64,000 bases of DNA from Lithospermum erythrorhizon (Eukaryota > Streptophyta > Magnoliopsida > Boraginales > Boraginaceae): positions 62,001 through 126,000 of the forward strand of contig JADFUC010000184.1 in assembly GCA_019722365.1 (NCBI GenBank). Direction: 5' to 3'. The notes beneath the pieces are model-generated. The model made no database searches, had not been told where the DNA came from, and worked only from the letters and a program-made list of their open reading frames with translations. The translations under genes were made by a program, and so were the position numbers. Each line of letters starts with the position of its first letter. The stretch's first letter is position 1. Shown piece by piece: positions 24,650 to 35,522 of the stretch.

Positions 24650-27600
24650 TAATCTCTCGCTATTTGTTCAATAACTCGAATCTTACACTTTTCATTCCCA
24701 AATTCACTTTCAAGATATTTGGTCCGCTTTTACGGTGATTGCCAATGATGACGGAGACCGCTGACACAGAGATTGTCACAAATTAAGATGAATCCTGCAA
24801 TCCCAAGATTATGATAATCGTAATTGTGTGATACTACACTTACTGCATGGCTTAAATCGAAATGCTATGCGATTTATCGCTCGGCTTTTTATTGTCATAT
24901 GTAGCTTCTGGGTGATACTTTGTGGTGTTTCAAGGATCAGAACACTAGTATAGTTATTCTATTATCTCAATTATAGAATATTTTATGACATATAGATTAA
25001 TTTGTTCTCATAGTATGACGAATGGCGATCCGTAAACCCCAAAAGTCAAGCAAGGGCAAGTGAGCAAAAGCGACGAGCGGGTAGTTTTTAGATCCATGTT
25101 TTATTATTAAAATAATAATAAATAGCTTATCAAATGAAAATAGAAATGACAATTGATCAAATAATTCAAATATATTATCTAGAAAGATGCAAATGACAGA
25201 ATTAATTTATCATCCATTCAACACAAACACATTATTCATCATATTATTCAAATATAATTATTCTATTAGATCGATGAAAAAACTTTATCTTTTTAATATT
25301 TATCAAACAAATTGAGTTCAAAACTAAATTATTATTAAACAATGAATTGGATTTAAAGCTTCATTTTTGAAACGCCTTATTATATCTACTAAATTAACCC
25401 ATGTTTAAACACCCTAAACATCAACTAACATGAAACAATTAATTCTGACACCACAATACTTTAATTGTTAAAAATCCATTCAACATAGTATTTTCAAACC
25501 CATTCAATATAGTATTATCAAACAAACAACACAATATTTTAATGGTTCGAAAAAATACCTAACACTTAGTGTTTTCATTTTTGCTTCATTTTTTAATTCC
25601 TTGCTTGATAATTGCTCAATTCAATTTGTATCAATGAAATCGTATTCTTGCTTTTGTGGATTGCGTGGGTTTGTTTTTAAATTTTGGAAATGTTTTGATT
25701 TGATTATATAATTCAATTGGAGTAATTTGCTTAAGAAGGAAACTAATTATCGACTTCATGGATGTGGTGAAATCGGGGAATAGGACGTTGATTTTTATTT
25801 TCTATATTTAATAAAAATGTATTTTGCCTATTATATCCTTTAGAATTATGGTGCTTATAAACATTATTATTGTAAGCCTCTCTATATTACTATATGTTAC
25901 TCAAATACTATATTAATATTGACTTTCATTTTTAGGGTTCTATTTATTTATTATAGGATTTTATTCAATTTTTAAATGAGATAAATACGTTATTATCCTT
26001 CACTAAATTTAAGCAAAGTCATGTATGTATATGTATAGATATAGATAGATAGATAAATATAAATAGATATAGACATATATAAAATAGATAAAAGTATATA
26101 CGGAGTATTATACATATTACATAAATATTATTGGACGACGCCAACTAAAAATGATACACTTATGTTAAGAAAACTTGTTGTTTGTTTATTTCACATGCAA
26201 TCTGTCAACACTTTCAGAATTTGGTGTAGCCACATTCATATATGCAAGATAAGTAGTACAATACGACAATCAATCGTTAATTCATCATTAAACATAACCT
26301 AACCAATTGCAATCATTACAAAGAACTAATCCATATAGTGGTCAGATCAAATGAGCACAAATAAGGAAATCACAGATGTTCTACAACACATCAATGCATT
26401 GATGATTTCAACCAACAACAAGATTCGCGTATCCAAAGATCAACTATACCAAAACAAGCATAATACCATTTATAATTCCTCTTAAAGTGAACAATGCACT
26501 AGAAATCTTACACCGAGCCAAGCAAAGTAATGTAAACTCAAAGAAAATTACCAAATTCATTCACTTGCTAGCATTTTCATTTAAATCGGCCCCGCTCGTA
26601 TGAATTCATTTCCGGAAGGATTGCCCTTCGCTCGCATTAAATAACCAATAAGTATGGAGAATTCTGTAGATTTCGAATTGATAATAAATCCGATTTAATA
26701 TCATAAAAAATAAATTGTGCTCTATTAAATTAGATATGTAATTTAATTAAACAAAACGCATCAAACAAATTTAATCGAGAGACGCTAGAAGCTTGGTTTC
26801 TACTTGATCCTTGCCCCATCATATTGGATTCTACGGTCAATATGCATCTTTCGGGTTTAGAAGTATCAGAGAACATATCTTCCTTCAAAATTTTAAGTAG
26901 TATCCTGTAATTAGAAGATTGCTTCCTCATATATACGCTTACTCCATTTTAGGCTTTGTATTGTGCTCGATCAATACAATAACATTTAATCCCACCTATC
27001 GATACTATCAGAATAAAAATCTAACATCAAAGAAAAATATAAAAACATTTTGCTTCTCGATAACAATTTTTGTAAAATATAAATTATATGTTTGATGTAC
27101 ATCTTTCTTTAAAGATCTTTTATTAATTTTCTTTGAGATTTGTGCAGAGTTAGATTGTTCATAAATTTATTACTAAATAATGTTTGTTGAAAAGTGTACA
27201 AAATTTATCTGTATCATAAAGAAATGAAGACTAAAAGAATAAAATATTTTAAAGAATACCTATCAGACCTCTAAATAGATTATCTCCAATGCCAAGAACC
27301 TAAGGTACTAAACTATTAACATGATAATTGGCCAATGATTTTGGAACGGAGGTAGTATAACATTTACAACACAAACCCAACCTACTAGTATCAAGCGTCT
27401 AGCTCCAACATAACAAAACACCCAACAAATACAATTTTAGCTAAGTTACACTACCAAGAAAATTACGATCACTAGCAGCTACTAAAATAATAAATCTATG
27501 GAGATCAGTTAGAGAAAAAAAACTTAATGTACTATGCTATTAACAAAATAATTTTCACTCAACTGTAACTACATGTGTTAACTAACCCCAGAAACTTGAT

Positions 27601-29394
27601 TAGTCGAATTGAATACCATTTTTGGGAAGTAGGTACTATAATATGCCACAACACAATCACTGCCTTCACTTGTAAAAAATCTAGCTATAAGCCTCAAACA
27701 CAAAAAACACAATCAACGATTAAAACATTTCAGCTAATTTACAACTAATATAAAATCACGACTATTGGTTACTAAATCAATGTTAAACAAAGAGATCATA
27801 TATAGGAAAAACTTAAGGTACTATACTATTAACATGATAATTATGCTTCAAATTTAACTAGTATGAACTGCCAGGCCTCAAAGTCATGAATAGCTTTATG
27901 CCAAGATGCCATTTAAACTCCAAAAATCTTATTAATAATACAATTATGAAAATACTAGTTTTGCACACCAAAGCAGCCATAATATATAGTACATTTCAAA
28001 AATAGTTGAGTAGATAGATAGTCCACTTATAGATATCGAGCAATTTACTCCCAAGAACTTATCATGGATTGAAAATTCTATTTTTGAATTTGTAAAAACG
28101 AAACTTTAGATAATATCGTGTTTTACTAAGAGATAAATATTGTTGTGAATCATTATGAGATTGAACGTAATAGAATAAAACACATTATGAGATTAATAAA
28201 TTAGAATTTATGATTTTGAGAGTATATGTTCAATTATATAGAACTTTCAATATATAATGGCTCGAGATTTTTTGGACTTGCGAGATATTTACAATTGTTA
28301 AATTAACCTTTGTTTCGATTAACTTTAAGATACTTTTTCAGATATTACTAATTATAAAAATGTTTAATTTAAAAGTCCAAATTTTCATTAAAAAATTATT
28401 TAAAGCATTTTAAATTACATAATAATGATTTCAAAATATTTTTTTTATTTTTAATTTAGTTAATGAGATTGAATATTTAAACTTGTTATAACATCTATGT
28501 CTATGAAAATATATTTTAGTATATATAACTTATATTGAGTTTCTAAGATTTGATATTGTTTCTTAAAAATGCTTTTATAATGTTTGCGAAGCGTTTCTTA
28601 TTTTTATCATTCCGAAACTATTTGATGTCCACTTATTTTCAAATCATTCTCGAGTTCCACTAGATATCGACTTAGTTTGAGCATTTTTTGTAATAAAATT
28701 TAAATTTTCATCTGTTAATACATATTAATGTAATACTTATGTGTAATGTATAGAGTGTTCCAACATATTATTAATAGATATTTATAATTTAATAATTGTG
28801 TTAATACTTTTCAAGTCGGATCGAGTTCAAGTCTCGAAATCAATCGAGTATAATGTTTGTGTTTCGGTTTGAAACATCAAGTCGAGTTTTCGAGTGGACT
28901 CGCTGTGAGTACTATATTTAGAATTGTTGATGAGACGTTACAATCGTACTTGCCCAAAACATACAAAATATAACGGGTCATGAATAACAATATTAACTAT
29001 CCGAGATAAACCAAATCAACACATACCGATTTCTCAACTTGTCCAACCTTGAGACAGGCAACACTATACACATACCTAACTTTTGTTTTTTAAAAGTGAA
29101 ATGATCACTTTGGTCATGAATATAATTTCATCAATTACTATATTTTAAAAACAGTGCAGAAATGTTTATTTATTCCAACCAAACGTTATACATGCCAGAG
29201 CAATATCTCCGCCTTCATACCGAATCTTAACCAAACTCGGATAATAAGTTTAACGAGTCGAGTTCAAGGGAGTTTTGGATTACCCCTCTCCCGAAAATTA
29301 GAAAAGCAAGTCTACACATTCTTGATTTGTTCCAGCTGCCGGATAATTTTCTCCGCCTATCGCCGCCGCCTCTCACCGGAAAAGTAGCGAGCCA
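24650..29394. other. Gene-poor AT-rich intergenic stretch
   Basis: I see no supportable gene. The stretch contains a GATA/GATAGA microsatellite-like tract at about 26020-26110 and several MITE relics with the shared core ACTATTAACATGATAATT (about 27312 and 27825). The second copy of the 500-bp dispersed repeat is at about 28100-28620. Bases about 29150-29394 probably hold the promoter and 5' UTR of the PRP39-like gene. Confidence 0.55.
28100..28620. repeat. Dispersed AT-rich repeat, copy 2
   Basis: This is the same-orientation counterpart of about 6636-7130, diverged by substitutions and small indels. It has shared segments such as AAAAGTCCAAATTTTCATT and TTTAGTTAATGAGATTGAAT. Confidence 0.6.
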
Positions 29395-29616
29395 ATGGAG
29401 ATGGATAATCATGGAAATGAGCTACACACACAAACTCAACGTAACAAATTAAACTAAATTCTCCATATTTCAATTTGTTTTAACTGAAATTACTTGTTTT
29501 TAATACCTCAAAAAGATTGTATTGTTGGAAGTTTGATTGTTGGGTTTTATGAATTTGGAATTGAGTATTTATGTTGTAATTTATGTGAAAATATATCGAA
29601 TGGTGGTATTTTTTAG

Positions 29617-29747
29617 TGTAGTTTACTATTAACTTGATAATTGTGATTTTCAATTGAAGTTTATATCGATTAAGACTACAAAATTTGTTAATTTTGACCG
29701 TTGATACTCTAACTAGACGATCTTTTTAGGGATAGAGGTAGTAGTAA
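29617..29747. mobile_element. MITE relic in intron 1 of PRP39-like gene
   Basis: The segment contains TTACTATTAACTTGATAATT, TTAATTTTGACCGTTGATA and TAGACGATCTTTTTAGGGAT, then AGAGGTAGTA. These match the relic at 16505-16660 in order. It is a truncated Stowaway-like MITE copy. Confidence 0.5.
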
Positions 29748-32700
29748 GTAATTAATTAGCTTGAAGACTAGATTATATCGATCTTTAAGACTAGATTTGC
29801 AGTTGAGTTGTATTGGTGGCATTTTCCTTTTAGAAAGTTTGTTTATGCTTCATTTTTTTTCAAAAACCTGCTAGAATATATGATATTGAAGTTGATTACC
29901 GAACCAAAACTGCAGCATAAGTAGAAAAACAGGAGGCATAACCGCGCAACAACCGAAAAGTTTACCCTTAGGCATAAGAAATAACTTGATCATATTCGGA
30001 TGTTGTTTCATTTAGTTTCCTTGTTGGTTGTAGTATTCATGGTTGCAGCGTATTCTTGTCAACTATGTATTGGTTGTTTCGGTCATCACTCATCAGAGAC
30101 GTTCACCCATTTCTATTTATGGACTGCCTTAACATCTCTACTTGTTCGTGCAGCAATGGATGTAGAAATTTTTTCTGCTCCAAAGGGTCAGCAAGCTAAA
30201 TGTGGCAAACATGACGGTAACTATTACTCCTTATTATGTTTTATTTATCTGTAACTAGCTTGTGCAGACTGAATGTGGTAGTCTGCTAGTGAACTTCAAT
30301 AGTCTGTAGAGAAGGTTTAAGTCTCAAGTATCAACTTTCACTTTTGAAATTCTTGATTTGCTATTTAGGGGAAGAGGAAAACTTGGTATTACTTTTGATT
30401 TAGAGTACTAACTGAGCAGATGATTTTTTATTAGTTGATCTTGGTGAAACGCTTCATGAGATGATCGCTGAAGACTCACTAGACTTTGGTTCTTGGACCT
30501 TTCTGATCTCAGAGATTGAGAAAGTACATTCTGTAAGCAATGTGACCATTTGCCTTGAACTATGTTGGTTTACTTTACCTATTGCAACTGGGTTTCCAAT
30601 TTATGCAGTTCTTACCATGTCTGTCGCATACGCTGAGGAGTCAGATAGTCACTAATTCACGAGTTTAACATACCTAGAGTCATCTTTTACTTTCCAGCAA
30701 GAAACATATTTTTCTTACATCTGGAGCACAATTGGAGTTATTTCTGTCTGGGAATTACTCGTCTCTTGGTTGTGTTTTTTCATGGGTCTATATAAAATTA
30801 ATTATCAATGGTTATGCTTAAATATGTTGCACCCTTTTGTCTGTTAATTTGTCTATTGTCATTTAATATATAGGGATAGGGCTGTTTGCCAGAAAAATTC
30901 GCAATGGATGAAGACAATTGGTCTAGATGCATCCTGTTAGACGAGGACTATTGATTTTTCTTTTTTCTGATCAAAATCTGTATTGAATTAGAAACAATTT
31001 TACCAATACTAATTGATAAACTTATGCATTATTGAACTCCATATTCTTGCTATTTTGTAACTTAAAGAAAGAGAAGTTTATATTTTGTGAATATCATGAT
31101 TATGTTTGAAATCTTAATGTTCTTCACTATGTAATGACTTCAATATTTACTGGAGTGACCATATTTAATTGATGTTCTTATTTGAATAGAAGCTCCTATA
31201 CTCATCGAGGTGATTTCTTCCTTGAAACTTCGTGAATGAACATCGTGTTTGATATTTGCAGGATAATATCGATATGCTCTCTTTAGCGTATGATTCTTTT
31301 CTATCTAAGTTTCTATTATGCCACTGGTACTGGACAAAATATGCTTATCACAAGGCACGCCTCTGCACGGTTGTTGAGGCAGTTGATATATTTGAACGAG
31401 CGGTGGAGTCAACAACGTTTTCTGTTGGGTTTTGGCTCAATTACGTACCTTCAGTGAGTCTTTTCAATGGATCCATCTTTTGTAGTTCATGTTACATAGA
31501 TGTTAGGCTTTCTTTTGTGGTTTCCTAGAATAAGTTGATTCTTGTGATATCCATCCAAGAAAAATATATGTAAAATTCAAATGAATTTCGCTCTGCCTTT
31601 AGGCTCAAGGTTTGCTTCAGTACTCAGAGTTTTTGTGTTTTATTAAAAATATCTTAGACTCATCATCAACTTAATCATGATTCTATCTGGCAGATATATG
31701 CTCTTCATTTGTTGGAAAGGATTACAATTGTCATGTTTTATGGGATAAGTATTTGCAATTCGAGTTCTCTCAACAACAATGGGGAATGCTTGCCCATATT
31801 TACATTCGAGTTCTGAAATTTCCTACAAAAGGGCTGCATTTCTACTATGACAAGTATGACATGCTCTTCCTGGTTATTCGATTTTGCAACTTTATCTAGA
31901 CTTATTCTCGTTCTTTTTTGTTAGAAGATGATGGAAATTAAAAGTGAATTTTGAGTTAAAAAGGTGATTGAAAATTGAGTCCTACTCTCCAAATTACTTG
32001 AGTAACCTCTTCCTTGAACTTAACATACTAAATTAGTAAGTCTGATTCTGACAGTATTTGATGTACTATTGCATTTCACTTGATATCATCTTCCAGAGAC
32101 ACCCCCTCCCAAAAAAGACAATTTTTATAACAATAATTAAATATCCCTCTTTCCTGTACTCCACAAACAGTTTTCATGTATCTTTGTTATTATTTTGTAG
32201 TTTCGAGAAGTTTGTTACTGTTATGGAAGAGGAGATAAAGGGTGAGGATGATGGCACCATTGAAGATCCAGATGACATACCTATTATTGAGCTTATGAAG
32301 TCTAAAGACGAAATACCTCGCATCATAAAGGATCTCCAAGATCTTTCTGATGCATCACGTAGGTTCAGAGCTCTGCACAAATATAGAACTATCGGCAATC
32401 ACTATATCAAAGGCCGAGTTGGATAAAGAAATAAAGTTTACGAGGCAAAAATTCAGACAAACTACTTCCAAGAGCAACTTATTGATGCTGATGAGATAAG
32501 CAATTGCACTAATATCTGACTTCACTGGTAGCTATGAGGATTTTGACAAGTATTGCGAATATGTTTATTTTTATTTTTTTAAGTTCCTCATCATTCAGAA
32601 ATTTAGAAATTCCAGTACTTACAGGCGATCAAACTTTATGAGAGATGCTTGATATCCTGTGCAAGGTATCCAGAATTTTGGATGCGTTACATTGAATTCA

Positions 32701-33655
32701 TGGAAAAAAGAAGAGGTCGCCCGCTGGCAATTTTTGCACTTGACAGAGCTACTGAATTATTTACTAAGGTACACTAAACTTGAAAGTATGAAGTTATTAT
32801 TAGAAGATTTTATCATCAGGAGAAAGCACATGCAACTCTGATTTACAATTGCCTAGTATGGCTATTTTTGTCATCTCTGGTTTCCTGACTGCTGAAGGAA
32901 TTGGTATTTGACTGATTATTACTAGTCGCAGGACGAGCCCCAAATCCATCTTTTCAGTGCCCAATTCAAGGAGCGAATTGGTGATATAAAAGGAGCACGT
33001 GATGCATATCATTTGCTTATGGGATATGATGAGTTCGTTGAATATGTTGTAAGGCAAGCTAACATGGAGAAACGTATAGTAAGTAACAAAGATGGCATAT
33101 TACCATGACTTAATGATTATACTTCTAAATAATGTACTTATTCAAATTGTCAGGGAAATTTGGAAGCGGCTTCAGAGATATATGAGAAAGCACTTAAAAC
33201 AGCAGTCGAACAGCAGAAAGTGCATTTCCTGCCGAGTCTTTACACCCATTTTTATCGCCTTAAATATATGGTAACTTATTCTGTCGAAAGTTTTACTTGA
33301 TTTGGATGTAATATAACTGAGAGATGGGTGAGTCTACTATAATAAAATGAAGATGCATTCATGAAGGCACAGTCAAATAGATTTTTGTTTTCTACACTTG
33401 GTGAAGGTTTAATTTTCTAAAAATCTATACTTGAAACTTTTCCATTTGAGGGCAAGGTGGAAATGACAAGTTAGCACTCGTCTTGCATCTATAAATAAGT
33501 TTATGAAAGTATTTGTGCAGATTTATCTACTTGCTTATGTTTGTGGCAGCTCTAATTTTTCATTCCAAGTATTTTGAAGGTAACAGGAAGCATTGATGCT
33601 GCTATTGATGTCATTATCAATGGAATACAACAAGTTCCGTATTGCAGATTACTTT

Positions 33656-33864
33656 TGGAGGAACTAATAAACTTGTTTTGTGCTTCTCGCTTGTTAGAAC
33701 AGACATCTTGATTTATCCTAATCGAACAAGTTCAAATTAAATTCATTCTTCTAAGAGTTCATAGCACATCAAAGAAAATGAAGTTTTCTAGTGCCACTCA
33801 AATAAGAACAAAAATATTAGTGGTTGAATTTTGTGTGCGTGTGTGTAGGAACTAATAAACTTGG
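33656..33864. repeat. 17-bp direct repeat flanking a short insertion in PRP39-like gene
   Basis: AGGAACTAATAAACTTG occurs at about 33657-33673 and again at about 33848-33864, roughly 190 bp apart. The reading frame LLLEELINL continues correctly from the first copy into the sequence after the second copy (AMLHDGARC). One repeat plus the intervening DNA is therefore extra, unless a native intron once lay here. The architecture resembles the 15-bp repeat with 76-bp insert in the GIP1-like gene. Confidence 0.65.
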
Positions 33865-34355
33865 CAATGTTGCACGATGGAGCTAGATGCATTAATATAA
33901 TCGAACTGCTAGCCCAAGGCACCTACCCTGGCAGATGCACCTAGTGGGTTCATGAAAGTGACAAAGTGATTCCCCATGTTTATATTTGGAGGTTGGTTTT
34001 CATCCAGCGTATTCTCTTAATATAGATGCATTAATGTAATGGAATCCATTATTCTTGTTAATGATCTTTCGAATAACATTTTGAAAACTTTTGTTACAGT
34101 TTGTTGATCTTTGTGGAACTATAGACGATATAAAGAAGGCATGGAGTCGGCACAACAACAGAGTTTCTGTGTTCTGAGGCTTTGACCTCGAGTAAAGCCA
34201 CTGTCAGAACAAGAGCTCATTGATTGAGATGAAGGAACGAAGGGAAAGAAATCCGGTAGAAGTACACCAACCATCGCCATTTATAAATCATTCAACAAAG
34301 ATTAATCAGGTTTCAGAAGATCTCCTCATCAAGGAGACATGAACTGAGTCCTAAG

Positions 34356-35522
34356 ATGGATTCTCTTGAAAACCTTTCTCTAGATTCAGAGGAAAAGAAA
34401 CCGTTGGAGTTGATCAACAATTCATCGACAGATGATATTCCTGCGGCCAAAGCCATACCAAAACTGGAGGACCAAGTTCTTGCAGATCCTGCAACTATCA
34501 AACAAACTAGTACATCTGATCGCTCTAAAACATCAAGACGCCTCTCAAGGATTAAACATGACTATGGAAGTTTCGATGATCCTCTGTTTTCAGGCAACCG
34601 AGAGAATCACATATTAAAACAAGATCAACCTAATTCATCCAGGTCTTTAAGTCCCGGTGGGGACTCGCATATAGTCAGTCTGAGCATAGAACGAGAGAAA
34701 TGTATTGCTGGGAACCATGAAGATTTACATGCTCAACAGCAGCAATCAGGAACAACCACTGCACGACAACAATATTTGTCTATGGGTCAGGAATTGCCTA
34801 CGGACCATGGCTCTTCAGAAGGTTCCCATGAAGAACTTCGATATGACCCAGGTGTTGCAGAAGGGAATGCAGAAAATAGTCATGCCTGGGCAGTAAATAA
34901 TGTCTCGCAGCAAAGGGCAGTCTCTGCAAGTCAATCACAACTGTCTTCCCCAACTGGTAATCGTCCTCAATCAAACATGTCACATCACACAACGGATAAT
35001 GGCCAGCAAACTGGAATGCCTCAAAGCCAAGAGGCAGCTAATCAAATGCTGCAATACCACCAATACTACCAAAGACAGCAAGTTATGCAACAATACGAGC
35101 AGCAAACGTTGCAGACACAGCAGCAGTACATTCATCATCAACATCAGCAGCAAGATCAACTTCAACCTCAACAACAGCAATTCGTCCAGCAGCAGCAACA
35201 ACAACAACAGCTCCATTCACTGCCATACCAACAACAAATCTCGTACTGGCAGCACTTCCAGCAACAGCCATCTCAGAGTTCGTTACAGCAATATCATCAG
35301 GCCAACGGACTTGGTCAACAATTTTATCAATCAGGATCCCAGCAGCAGGCAGATCAAGGATACCAGCTCCTCTTGCAGCAATATCAGTTACAGCAGCAAG
35401 GCTATTACTATATGATGCAACAAAATCAATATCATCATCAGCAGCAGCCGATGCAGCAACAACAACAGGAAGGACCGAATAATCAAATGCAGCAAGAAGA
35501 AGAAAATCAACATCCTAGTTAG
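34356..35522 (+). CDS. Gln-rich C-terminal ORF of the PRP39-like gene (388 codons)
   Basis: The frame is open for 388 codons from ATG at 34356 to TAG at 35520-35522. It starts MDSLENLSLDSEEKKPLELI and becomes strongly Gln/His/Tyr-rich in its second half, with runs of up to eight Gln. It is the low-complexity tail of the damaged PRP39-like gene directly upstream, where the phase of the tail continues only a few codons (RHELSPK) before a frameshift. Whether it is translated separately is unknown. It has no folded domain that I recognise and probably no independent function. Its persistence could simply reflect the tolerance of repetitive CAG/CAA codons to decay. Confidence 0.55.
   Translation: MDSLENLSLDSEEKKPLELINNSSTDDIPAAKAIPKLEDQVLADPATIKQTSTSDRSKTSRRLSRIKHDYGSFDDPLFSGNRENHILKQDQPNSSRSLSPGGDSHIVSLSIEREKCIAGNHEDLHAQQQQSGTTTARQQYLSMGQELPTDHGSSEGSHEELRYDPGVAEGNAENSHAWAVNNVSQQRAVSASQSQLSSPTGNRPQSNMSHHTTDNGQQTGMPQSQEAANQMLQYHQYYQRQQVMQQYEQQTLQTQQQYIHHQHQQQDQLQPQQQQFVQQQQQQQQLHSLPYQQQISYWQHFQQQPSQSSLQQYHQANGLGQQFYQSGSQQQADQGYQLLLQQYQLQQQGYYYMMQQNQYHHQQQPMQQQQQEGPNNQMQQEEENQHPS

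Larger units (their letters stand above)
29395..35522 (+). pseudogene. PRP39-like pre-mRNA splicing factor, damaged HAT-repeat region
   Basis: PRP39 is a U1 snRNP-associated HAT-repeat protein needed for 5' splice-site recognition. Early exons 29395-29440, 30154-30216, 30435-30532 and 31262-31453 join in frame (LDFGSWTFLISEIEKVHS, then LSLAYDSFLSKFLLCHWYW). The next recognisable exon, 31694-31853 (GKDYNCHVLWDKYLQFEFSQ), is out of phase, and about 20 residues of family sequence before it are absent. Exon 32201-32550 is intact to about 32412 (IPRIIKDLQDLSDASRRFRA), then shows at least three small deletions and an in-frame TAA. Exons 32625-32768, 32932-33078, 33154-33270 and 33580-about 33657 are open. 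Exon 33849-34000 and the 34100-34340 region are again shifted. The final 34356-35522 ORF is fully open. This pattern indicates a pseudogene, or at best a gene expressing fragments. Confidence 0.85.

Noticed and set aside
22756..24650. Possible TCTAG target-site duplication defining an LTR from 22757 to the TGTTACA end near 24630
   Set aside because: The matching pentamer is likely chance; sequence left of 22757 is of the same LTR-like character, so the boundary is not supported.
30000..30254. 84-codon hydrophobic ORF starting MLFHLVSLL
   Set aside because: It overlaps exon 2 of the PRP39-like gene, which is the family-consistent frame with matching splice phases; the upstream part is intron.
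34900..35415. 171-codon Ser/Asn-rich ORF and antisense Leu/Val-rich ORFs
   Set aside because: They are frame shadows of the CAG/CAA-rich Gln tail of the PRP39-like gene.
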